This document shows positions 12,387 through 21,734 of a stretch of DNA of 64,000 nucleotides, piece after piece. Location of the stretch: the NCBI RefSeq assembly GCF_019175385.1, contig NC_083339.1:77892307-77956306 (forward strand), written 5' to 3'. Positions within the stretch are counted from its first letter, which is position 1; each line of letters opens with the position of its first letter. Source of the DNA: Lycium barbarum. Lineage: Eukaryota; Streptophyta; Magnoliopsida; Solanales; Solanaceae. The notes under the pieces are model-generated. The model had not been told where the DNA came from, ran no database searches, and saw only the letters and a list, made by a program, of their open reading frames with translations. A program made the position numbers and the translations under genes.

Positions 12387-12940
12387 GTCTCACCTTATAA
12401 TGCTAGTTCCTTCAAGGTGAGACGTGACGACCATGATGTTCCATAATGTAATCAGAGGTTACCGACCTTACGTCACTCCGATAGAGTTATAGCTTTTACT
12501 TGAGCTCTTATGCATGCTTCAGGTTAAGTATATGATGATAATTACACCGTACCTAGATGGTCGGGCAGCACCGCTAAGGCGGGAGGCTTATGGTAACACC
12601 GTTTCTATATGTCACGGGCAGCACCGCTAAGGCGGCCGGCTTATGGATGATGACAGCACCACTAGTGGGCGGCGTGAGATGATTACCCCAAACGCGGGAG
12701 GCCCGGATTCGAGCTAATGATGTTATTGATTCAGACAGTTTATGTATATATGTGTGATATACTTTAAAGGTAAAAGTATGCATGCATGATTCCGCCTCAA
12801 GAGGCAAGCAGTTATAATTATCCTTTCTTCTTATGCTTTCTATACTTCCTTATTATGTTATCGTATATGCCTTACATACTCAGTACATTGTTCGTACTGA
12901 CGTCCTTTCTTTTATGGACGTTGTGTTCATGCCCATAGGT
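12387..12940 (+). other. Conserved hairpin-rich R-region module (representative copy)
   Basis: In order: a perfect 10-bp stem GTCTCACCTT / AAGGTGAGAC (12387-12423); ATCAGAG / CTCCGAT around CGACCTTACGTCA (to about 12482); CACCGT..CTA..GGGCAG units (about 12545-12700); GCCTCAAGAGGC (near 12797); CAGTAC / GTACTG (12881-12899); ACGTCC / GGACGT (12900-12922); then GTTCATGCCCATAG|GTAGAC. The same order recurs in the other family-C, A and D LTRs. Role unknown. Confidence 0.7.
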
Positions 12941-13352
12941 AGACAGAGAGACGGCCTGGACACCTAGGAGCCTTACCAGCAGCTGTACAGGAACACTCCA
13001 CTACTCCGGAGTCGCCACTCATTGGTATATTCTTTTGTGTACACATTTGGGGCATGGCGGGGTTCTGTCCCGTCCTTATGATCTCAGTATTCTAGTAGAG
13101 GCTCGTAGATACATAGGTGTGGGTAGTAGGTGTTATGTGATCTTATCAGTGTATACTCTGTATATCGTTTTTGTAACCTTGTGGGCCTATGCGTATTTAT
13201 ATGTATGATTTGGGAGATGTTGGTGATCATTCCATAGTAAGTTTACTTTGAGAGATTATTTTGTTTGGGATGAGTATGAAGGCTAGAATGATAGGCGGTG
13301 CTCGGTAGTAAACTCCGGGTACCTGTTATGGCCTCCTAGTCGGGTCATAACA

Positions 13353-14541
13353 TCTCTCTCTTTCAAAGGCATGATCCCTATATTGTGATTTCCTCTATAT
13401 ATCTCTATGACCTTCTTACATCCCAAAAGATGAAAGTTAAAGATTCTTAAGAGCTTTCTATGAGAAAGAGATAAGATGTGTTCAATGATAATGATGATGA
13501 TGATTTTACTTCTAGAGGTTCCAATGTTTATAAATCAATGCTATTATGAGCTTAATGATCTTATTTCATAATTTTCTTTCTGTTATTCATTGTTGTCCAT
13601 CTCACCACATAATACTAGTTCCTTCAAGGTGAGACATAATGAGGATGATTGTTCCATAATATAATCGGAGGTTCCCGACTTTACGTCACTCCGATAGAGC
13701 TATAGCTTTTACTTGAGTTCTCATGCATGATTTATGTTATGTATATGTATAATCACACCGTGCCTAACTGGATAGGCAGACACCACTACGAAGGGCATAG
13801 TGGGCAGCTATGATGATAGTTACACTGTGCCTAGTTGGCCGGGCAGACACCACTAGTGGGCGGCATGAGATGGTTACCCCGGACGCGGGCTAATGATGAT
13901 CACACTGTACGTATAGGGTCAGGCACCTTACATATGTATATACGATACGATGATGTTTTAAATATAAAAGTTAGCATGCATGGTTCCGCTTAAGAGGCAA
14001 TTAGTTACAAGTTATCTCTTCAGTTTATATTATCTTATTTCCAGCTTATGTTGTTATACATGCCATACATACTCAGTACATTGTTCATACTGTCGTCCTT
14101 TCTTTTATGGACGCTGGATTTATACCCGCAGGTAGATTGGGAGGCGGCACAGATGCTTAGGAGCTCTATCAGTAGATATACAGGAGCACTCCACTACTCC
14201 GGAGTTGCAGATTATTGGTATATTCTTTTGTGTACATAATTGGGGCATGGCGGGGTCCTGTCCCATCCCTGTGATTTCAGCACTCCAGTTAGAGGCTTGT
14301 AGATACATATGTGTGGGTAGTATATGTTTAGTGATCTTCTTAGTGTACATCTCGTATATCATTTTGTAGCCCCGTGGGCTTATGTACATTTATGTTTTGA
14401 GAGATATTCGAAGATCATTTCATGATAAGCTTGTGTTGGGAATGATGTATGTTCCAGTTGAGTTTGATGACAAGTCGTACAGGTGGTGCTCGGTACGCTA
14501 GCTCCTGGTACCTGTCATGGCCCTCTAGTTGGGTCGTGACA
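13353..14541 (+). mobile_element. Sense LTR Cx, second piece, ending at a clean LTR terminus
   Basis: It continues the outer LTR after C3: TCTCACC / GGTGAGA stem, CGGAGG..CACTCCG stem, CACCGTGCCTA units, CAGTAC ... CATACTG (14074-14092), and the end GTTGGGTCGTGACA at 14541. The next bases (TTTTCCATCCAAACACCC) are family-D LTR, matching 22288 onward, so Cx was inserted in the 5' LTR of element D. About 130 bp around the C3 insertion site are missing compared with C2 (near 18060-18130). Confidence 0.75.
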
Positions 14542-15321
14542 TTTTCCATCCAAACACCCGTAAACTCCTCTTAAACATTCTGGAACTCTCCCCCAACTGC
14601 CATTCGTCAAATTTTAACGCGAATCAAGTATAATCTCGGGATTTAGGTCCGGATAGCGTATAGTTGTGATTATAGCACTGTATTACAGTGAATCTTGGCT
14701 TGGATTCAATGTGAAAAGTGAAGATATTGTGGTTCTAGTGGGAGTAAGGTATGAATCTTCCCTTATTGATATTGATTTAGGTTTATTTACGGAGGTAGAG
14801 CTATTAAATGATTGTATAACGAATTTGTTGGTTGAGAAATTGGATAAACATCGTGTGGGATGTTTAATGGAATATTTTGGTATTGATGATGGTGTTATTA
14901 GTGTTAGTGTTGTTGTTGTTGTGTTGGTTGTTGGTATTGTGATTTCGGGCTAGGGATATAAACAGGGGGAGATGCTGTCTCAATTTTGGTAGATTCTAAA
15001 GGAGTTTAATTTAAAGACTTAAGATAGGCATATGACGATAAGCCTAACTGTAGTATGATTTCTCTTGAATGTAGATTTACGAGCTCGGGAGAATAAATTT
15101 TATGTAGTAAGAGACCAAAAGGTATGTTGAGGCTGTTCCTTCTTTCATTTTTGGCATGATCCTTATTATCTAAACGAACACAGTAAGCGAGTGAGTTCCA
15201 AAGACTCTACTCTTAAATGGTACATGATTCATTGTATCCTTGATTCGCTATGTTTTAGGTCTATGGCTTCCAGGGATCTTACGTTGTCCAGAGTAGTCCA
15301 GAAGTATACCTTTCATGAGTC

Positions 15322-16135
15322 TTTCATGCATTATATATATATTACTATTATATATAAGCGTTAATCCAAAAGAGTTGTCATCCTCACATACCATTTGACC
15401 CTATGAAATTGCTCCACGTGGATGCTACTTTTTCTTTTGTATTCTCATTTTTCCATCATTGATTTTCTTAACACAATTTACGTGGGCCTTTGTAAAAGGT
15501 GTAATTTTTTGCGGATTTCTTCTTATCTCTTACTCCATCTGTTTCAATTTATGTGGTATCATTTTCTTTTTAGTCTATTAAAAACAAAGTCACCTTTTTA
15601 TAATTAGAAATAACTTAACTTGAAATTTTTTCTTTTGCCCTAAATGAAATAATTTATAGACACACAAATGTCTAAGGTTTGTTATAGATTATAAATTTTA
15701 AAAATCTTCCTTTATTTCTTAAACTTTGTACCAAGTCAAACGGTGCCACATAAATTAGACGGGGGAAGTATTAGAGAAACATATATTTCAATAATCACTT
15801 TGAAGAAGTTCAAACCAACTTGAATTTTGGTGATTATATGATGTCATATTTTATTCGTATTGAATCAGTGAGATTCTCATGTAATTGATTTTTTTCCTAG
15901 CTAATTTTTTTAAACTGCAAAAGAAGATTTTGTGAACAATTTTATCCACAAAACTTATCAACAAGAAATGATTAATCTACCATTAGATTAAATTAATTAT
16001 GCAGTAAAAAATGTGACACTAGTAACTATATTTTTATTTAATTAAAAAATGTGACACAAGTAACTATATTTTTTAATTAAAATTATTATTTCTCTATCAT
16101 GAGTTTGGGCTCGGGTTTAGCACGGGCCTCATGGA
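15322..16135. mobile_element. AT-rich insertion of unknown type within the D 5' LTR
   Basis: The D 3' LTR reads continuously through this point (23040-23048 to 30347-30375), while the 5' copy has about 800 extra bp. The extra DNA is AT-rich and non-coding, contains the Stowaway-like MITE and two similar lines with TGTGACAC.AGTAACTATATTTTT (16011-16075). I cannot define its own ends or a clean target duplication. A CTTTCATG repeat at about 15320-15340 is the only candidate. Confidence 0.55.
15533..15768. mobile_element. Stowaway-like MITE (Tc1/mariner class), ~236 bp
   Basis: The left end CTCCATCTGTTTCAATTTAT and the right end ATAAATTAGACGGGGGAAG form imperfect terminal inverted repeats of about 25 bp, flanked by TA at 15531-15532 and 15769-15770. 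The interior is AT-rich and non-coding. The terminus resembles the common plant Stowaway consensus CTCCCTCCGTTTCA. It needs a mariner-type transposase supplied elsewhere. Confidence 0.88.
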
Positions 16136-16805
16136 ACTAGTGTTTATATATATACATATATGTGCAGTTATTTTCTTACATCGTGCCTACATGGCCAGGC
16201 AGTATAACACCGTGCCTACATGGCCTGGCAGTATAACACTGCGCCTGTATGGCCGGGCAGACACACCACTGCAGTGGGCAGCTTATGATATCATCCCGGA
16301 CACAGGATATGATGATAACATCGTGCATAAATGGCCGGGCAGTATACTAATCATTTAATGATAACACCGTACCTATATGGTCGGGCAGTCTACTTTATAT
16401 GTAGATGCATATGATTTTTTAAAGAGAGCATGCATATCATATGCCCTCAGAGACACTTTCAGTTATACAGAACCATTCAGACAGTCAGCTGGCTTATGAG
16501 TTTCAGATTCCTTTCATGATTCTTATGTATATGTTACTCTTATGCCTTACATACTCAGTACATTGTCTGTACGGATTTCCCTTTTGCTCGGAGGGGTTGT
16601 GTTCATGCCCGCAGGTTCAGGTAGACAAACAGACGGTCTAGCTCAGTAGGACCTTTATCCAGCGGTGGTCAGAGCGCTCCACTTGATTCGGAGCTGCAGT
16701 CTATTTTGGTATTCCATTTTATTAGAGATGTACATGCATATGGGTATGACGGGGCCTTGTCCCGTCCTTTCTACAGCTTTATACTCCAGTAGAGGTCTGT
16801 AGACA

Positions 16806-19351
16806 TGTTACACCTCGGAATTTTGGGTTGTTGTGCGGTGAAAGGACTAACCTAAGTTAAAATGGTTAAGGTGTCCCTACAAGTAAGAAGGGATACTTAA
16901 AGATTCTAATTAAGATTCCAAAGACACTTGAGGAGAGAGTGGAAAGCTCGTTGGAGAAAGTTAAGGCAAAGAGTGTCTTACCTCGTGTATAAATGTACCA
17001 GTAGGTATTCCTGGTAATTTACAGGACTATAAGTTAAACAGATCGAATCGGCGAAATATGAATTGAATTAGGAAATTCTGTAGACACAGTTCATTGTCGA
17101 CGGGCCATCGACATGACGACGGACCGTCACTGTGCACCGTTAACATATTTCAGCAAACTGGAATCCACAGGCGCAACTCGACGGGACAAGTCGATGGATC
17201 GTCGACACGTCGACGGGACCATCAACCCAACCGTTAACATGTTTTTGCAATCAGATATTTTCAGGAGTAAGTCGACGAAGCAAGTCGACAAGTCGTTGAC
17301 CCGCTCGTCGAACCGCTTCTCTGGAACTTTCCAGTTTCAGCTATAAATAGACAAGTCATGTTCTAAATTTTCAGATTTCATTTTCTCTCTAAGTCTTGAA
17401 GGCTCTGGAATATTACTCATACCATATTATCATATATCTAAGGTAAATCAAAGATTAAATACCAAAACTAGTAGAATCAAGTGTGTGGATGCTCACTAGG
17501 GTTTGTGGAGATCAAGAAGTTCTTTTGTATTGAAGTGGGGGTTTTCTCCAAGTAAAGTATTGTCACCCAAAGTCCATTCCTACATCATCAAAGGTGAGTT
17601 TTATGTTCAATTCATGTTATTAAGAACATTGAGTGGTTGAAAGATTTGGATTATGGAAGGAATAAGAATATGGAGTGCAAGTATGGAAATACTTATATTC
17701 TTGAATAATGACTTGACTTGAATTATAGTTCTTGACATGTTATGAGTACAATCTTGTGGTGAATAATACAAATGATGATGAGGGAGTGTTATATGAGGAT
17801 GAATAGAGTGTTATGTGAATAATAAATATGATGTTGTAGTATAGGTATGGTTATGGATGATTTTGAAGGTGGGTTTGAGAAGTGAACAATGTAACTTAAA
17901 GAATCTATCAATTATGATATTATGGATGTCCTTATTGATATTTGGGAGTTGTCTTATTTTACGGAAGAAGTTGTCGAAACAAAGGAAATGTCGCCAAATT
18001 TTCATTAACTCTTAGTTGCTTTAGCTTAAGCTTAAGTATGTTTCCGGTTGTCTAATCTTAGTACAAATCCTCTTGAAGGTAGAATCGCAAGCTTGAAAGG
18101 CAAACAATTAGACGATAAAGTTGAGGAGACGTAAAGGTATGTAAGGCTATTCCCCTTCTTTCAAAGGTATGAATCTTACATTGTGATTTCTTCCCTATGT
18201 TCCCATGACTTTCTTACATCCCTAAAGATGAAAGTTAAAGATCCTTAAGAGCTCCTAATGGGATAGAGATGAGATATATTCTATGATAATGATGATGATA
18301 ATGATGCTTTCATAAGCCTGATAATCCTATGGTTATGATTTTATTGATGCTATTCCTTGTTGTTGCCTCACCTCATGATACTAGTTCTTTCAAGGAGAGG
18401 CATAGCGATGACCATATTCCATAATGTAATCGGAGGTTCCCGACCTTACGTCACTCCGATAGAGTAATAACTTTTATTTGAGCTCTTATGCATACTTTAG
18501 TTTATATACATGTAAGATTACACCGCGCCTATACAGACGCGTAGCACCACTACGGTGAGCGTAGTAGGCAGCTTATGGATGATTATACCGTGCCTAGATG
18601 GCCGGGCAGCACCGCTAAGGCGGGCGGCTTATGATAACACCGTGTCTATACGGTACGGGCAGCACCACTAGTGGGCGGCGTGAGTTGGTTACCCCGGACG
18701 CGGGAGGCCCGGATGTAGGCTGATGTAGTCATTGATTCAGACAGTTTATGCATGTACGTGTGATACGTTTCAAAGGTAAAAGTGAGCATGGATGATTCCG
18801 CCTCAAGAGGCAAGTAGTTACAGTTATCTTTTCTTCTTGTGCTTTCTATATTGCTTTATTATGTTACTATGTATGCCTTACATACTCAATACATTGTTCG
18901 TACTGATGTCCTTTTCTTTTTGGATGTTGTGTTCATGCCCACAGGTAGACAGGGAGACAGTGCAGATGCTAAGGAGCTTACTCAGCAGTTGTCCGGGAGC
19001 ACCCCACTACTCTGGAGGTGAAACCTATTGCTATATTATTTTGTGTACATATTTGGGGCACAGCGGGGTCCTGTCCCGTCCTTATGATTTCAGTCTTCAG
19101 TTAGAGGCTCGTAGATACCTATGTGTGGGTTGTAGATGTTATGAGACTTCTTCATTGTATACTTTGTACATCACTTTGTAGCCTTATGAGCCTATGCTTA
19201 CATATGTTTTGGGGGATGTTTGGAGATTATTTTGTGATAAGTTTGTGTTAAGGATGATACATGCCCAGGATGAATATGTTAGTCAGTATAGTAGGCGGTG
19301 CTCGGTAGTCAGCTCTGGGTACCCGTTATGGACCCTAGTTGGGTCGTGAGA
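16806..19351 (+). mobile_element. Solo LTR, family C, complete copy C2, nested in element D 5' LTR
   Basis: It starts TGTTACACCTCGG and ends GGGTCGTGAGA (terminal CA mutated to GA), 2546 bp, flanked by a perfect 5-bp duplication AGACA (16801-16805 and 19352-19356). Contents: GTCGACG cassette (17095-17320), TATAAATA (17342-17349), donor-like AAAG|GTGAG (17594), stem GCCTC ... GAGGC (18365-18401), stem ATCGGAG / CTCCGAT (18429-18460), CACCGTGCC units, GCCTCAAGAGGC, and CCCACAG|GTAGAC (18944). This is the reference copy of family C in the window. Confidence 0.92.
17342..17349 (+). promoter_or_regulatory. TATA box of solo LTR C2
   Basis: TATAAATA lies about 20 bp downstream of the last CGTCGA palindrome unit, the same arrangement as in C1 and C3. 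Confidence 0.75.
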
Positions 19352-19406
19352 AGACAGTTGTGTGTATTTAACAGATGATGTAGCCTTGTTGGCTCCAGTT
19401 CTTTCA

Positions 19407-19487
<81 letters not shown>

Positions 19488-19648
19488 TTGTACAGAGTTC
19501 ATGATGTCATCCTTTCACGAGTCAGTATAAGTTCAATCTGAGTTATTTATGGGCCCTTACTATTCAGTATTATCCAGGTATGAGTACAGGGGTGTTTGGT
19601 CATTAGGGATCAGGCACTCGTCACAGCTCACCGGCGGGGGTCGTGATA
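19352..19648 (+). mobile_element. Element D 5' LTR, terminal piece
   Basis: After C2 the D LTR resumes (GACAGTTGTGTGTATTTAACAG, matching 31050 onward) and ends GGGTCGTGATA at 19648 (CA mutated to TA). The 3' LTR ends GGGTCGTGACA at 31367. It includes a TA/GA microsatellite. Confidence 0.85.
19411..19487. repeat. (TA)n(GA)n compound microsatellite
   Basis: About 16 TA units run into about 20 GA units. The D 3' LTR has only a TA run at the same place (31152-31204), so the GA part is specific to this copy. Confidence 0.93.
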
Positions 19649-19652
19649 GAAG

Positions 19653-19670
19653 TGGTATCAGAGGAGTTTC
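19653..19670 (+). promoter_or_regulatory. Primer binding site of element D (initiator-Met tRNA type)
   Basis: TGGTATCAGAG begins 4 bases after the LTR end. It is complementary to the 3' end of plant initiator-Met tRNA and diverges after 11 bases. It sets the 5' end of the D interior and the plus orientation. Confidence 0.85.
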
Positions 19671-19850
19671 GTCCTAGGGTTGTCTACAGACCGTGTGTAG
19701 TGGAGTCTTATTTATAGGTGTATTGTGCACCACACTTATAAACAGGAGGCTGCAGGACATTTAGGATGTTGTCATTCTTTCTCTCTTAGATCGTGCGATA
19801 GCGCCTTGTGTTAAGAGTTCGTTTTCTAATAATTTGTTCTAATTTTAGCA
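19671..19850 (+). other. Element D leader between primer site and gag
   Basis: About 180 bp of leader. Segments GTGGAGTCTTATTTATAGG, ACACTTATAAACAGGAGGC and TTAGATCGTGCGATAG recur, reversed, next to the primer sites of elements E (about 27440-27597) and A' (about 52425-52565). This is the position of retroviral packaging signals. Function here is inferred only. Confidence 0.6.
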
Positions 19851-21227
19851 ATGCCTCCAAAGAAAGCTACAGCCACCCAGAAGGGTAAGAGCGCAACTGG
19901 TGAGGCTACTAGCCGTACTCAGCGGGCTACTAGGGTTCGGGATGAGTCTCAAAGTGAGAGTTCATGACAGACTTCACATACACCACCTCCAACACCTGCC
20001 CCAGTGCCCCCAGTTCCTCAGCCAGATGTACCGGGTCAGGATGTGCAGGATGCTATTTAGTTATTGACCAGATTGGTAGCCGCTCAAGCTCAGCGACAAA
20101 GAGTTTGTGTTGACCAGGTAGACCGAGCCGGTTGTTCGAGGGTTAAGACTTTTCTTGGTTTAGATCCACCAGAGTTCTCCGTGCTGAAGCAGAATATAGA
20201 CCCCCAGGATTTCATTGATGGTACGCAGAGGACTTTGAGGGTTATGTACGCTGATGAGGTTTAGTCAGTGAAGTTAGCTTCTTACAGGCTCCGTGATGTT
20301 GCAGTCCAGTGGTATCAGACATGGGATCTGTCTAGGGCAGAGAATGCCCCTCCAGCCATTTGGCAAGAGTTTTCAGATGCTTTTATTCGCCAGTACTTAC
20401 CACCAGAAGTTCGACAGGCCCGAGCATATAGGTTCTTGCGTATTGAGCAGGGCAGAATGAGTTTACAGAAGTGATTCTTTGGCGAGATACGCCCCAGCTA
20501 TGGTGGCTGAGATGAGTTTACTGTTTCGTGGTTAGTCTAGGGCCACATCTGATTGATGAATGTACGACCGCTGCATTACAACCGAGCATGCATATTTCTC
20601 GCATACAGATATATGCGCAAAATCTGGAGGACCATAAGCGTCAGCGGAGTGAAGAGTGTGAGCATGACCAAGGCCATGGTAAAAGGGCTAAGTATTTAGA
20701 TATGGTTGGTGAATCAGGGGAGGACAGAGACAACAACATTCCTGGTATCCATTCCATTCAGCAGGGAGTGCACCTCTACGGTTTTCAGGCCCTAGGTTTG
20801 ATTGGTCTTCTTATTTCAGAGTGACTTAGAGTTTTAGAGCTTCAGGTTCTCAGTAAAGATCAGAGTTAAGCTAGGTGAGGCCACCTTTGCCATAGTGTAC
20901 CCAGTGTGGTTGGTTGCACTCTGGACCGTGTCGTTTGGTGCGGATACTTGTTATGCCTGTGGTCGGCCAGGTCATGTGATGAAGGAGTGTCCGTCGAGAG
21001 GTGGTGTAGATATTGTTTATCCTATAGGGTCCGTAGCTGGTTTTTATTCATCTATACGCCCTCCAGGGCAAGGTTCTCAAATACCAATAGGATGTGGTAG
21101 AGGAAGGAGTGGAGCATCGTGTTCGAGCGGTCCGCAGAACCGTATTTATGCACTAGCTTATGCATTAGCTAGTAGACAGGATCGCGAGTTGTCACTTGAT
21201 GTAGCCACAGGTACATTTATCATTTAG
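19851..21227 (+). pseudogene. gag: Element D gag (capsid and CCHC knuckle), with stops and frameshifts
   Basis: It starts at ATG 19851 (MPPKKATATQKGKS), followed by a Pro-rich stretch (PPPTPAPVPPVPQPD) and capsid text LVAAQAQRQ, FLGLDPPEFS, DPQDFIDGTQRTLRVM, YRLRDVAVQWYQTW and FSDAFIRQYLPPEVRQARAYRFLRIEQG. In-frame stops occur at 19965 (TGA), 20058 (TAG), 20262 (TAG) and 20472 (TGA). Frameshifts follow, then the C-terminal linker HISRIQIYAQNLE and the knuckle CYACGRPGHVMKEC at 20949-20990. Several TAGs sit where the family has Gln, fitting CAG to TAG decay. Gag would form the particle that packages element RNA, but this copy cannot. Confidence 0.88.
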
Positions 21228-21734
21228 GCATTGTTGACTTTTGTATTGGTGGGATTAGATGCTAAATTAACTTACGATGCACCTTTTTATCGACTATAAG
21301 CCTTGTAGGAAACCCGAGTTAATATATGAACCCTTAGAGGTAGTTTCTCTCACGGATAACTTCGTAGTAAGTTGGGAAGGTATATAAAGATTGCAGGAAG
21401 AAGCCTAGTACCTTAGTGGACTTAGAGATACCGAAAAATATCATACTACCTTAGAATTGATCATGAGTTCCAACCTGTACCTAAATGGAAAAGTAATACC
21501 CCGATGCTTAAGAGTAGCTTATGAGGGCAGCAAAGTTGATTAAGACATTCCCGCCATTAGGTTTGTAATAAGCTACTAGTTACTATCGTTAGCTGCGTAA
21601 GGCCATTGTGTGGCATTATTTTGGATTGCAATGTTCAAGCTGGATTGGTATATTTACAGGGGAAATTCTGGCAAAATTTTCGTAGAATTCCTAAGAGTTT
21701 TAATATTCGAGGACGAATTTCTAGGGGGATAGAA
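21228..21734 (+). pseudogene. Element D protease remnant fused to the 3' interior end; polypurine tract
   Basis: Degenerate protease text (PELIYEPLEVVS, PKWKSNTP) can be aligned by eye to the Tek1 protease tail. RT, RNase H and integrase are absent, so element D is a gag-only, non-autonomous derivative. The 3' part, ending AATATTCGAGGACGAAT (21702-21718), is the conserved near-tract inverted repeat, followed by the purine tract CTAGGGGGATAGAA (21721-21734) that primes plus-strand DNA and abuts the 3' LTR. Confidence 0.78.

Larger units (their letters stand above)
11081..13352 (+). mobile_element. LTR family C, sense copy C3 (5'-truncated), nested in Cx
   Basis: It matches C2 from CAAGTAAGAAGGGATAC to the terminus GGGTCATAACA at 13352. 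The first ~75 bp are lacking and no target duplication is visible, so it arose by truncation or recombination rather than clean insertion. It contains the GTCGACGG ... CCGTCGAC cassette (near 11297-11330), TATAAATA at 11358-11365, donor-like AAAG|GTGAG at 11611, the hairpin series (12387-12940) and acceptor-like CATAG|GTAGAC at 12938. Confidence 0.85.
14542..16805 (+). mobile_element. Element D 5' LTR, main piece (5'-truncated)
   Basis: It aligns with the element D 3' LTR (22288-23048, then 30347 onward) with only scattered differences. The first ~550 bp present in the 3' LTR (21735-22287, with promoter cassette and TATA) are absent. It carries donor-like AGTAAG|GTATGA (near 14738) and AAAAG|GTATGT (near 15119), an ~800-bp AT-rich insertion (about 15322-16135), and CACCGTGCCTACATGGC units at 16190-16270. 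The open frame 14666-14953 is repetitive (GTT)n-rich LTR sequence, not a gene. Solo LTR C2 interrupts at 16806. Confidence 0.82.

Noticed and set aside
14666..14953. Open frame of 95 codons, with a near copy at 22409-22693
   Set aside because: Both lie inside LTRs of element D, rich in GTT repeats (VVVVVLVVG). The duplicate is simply the other LTR, and no protein family is recognised.
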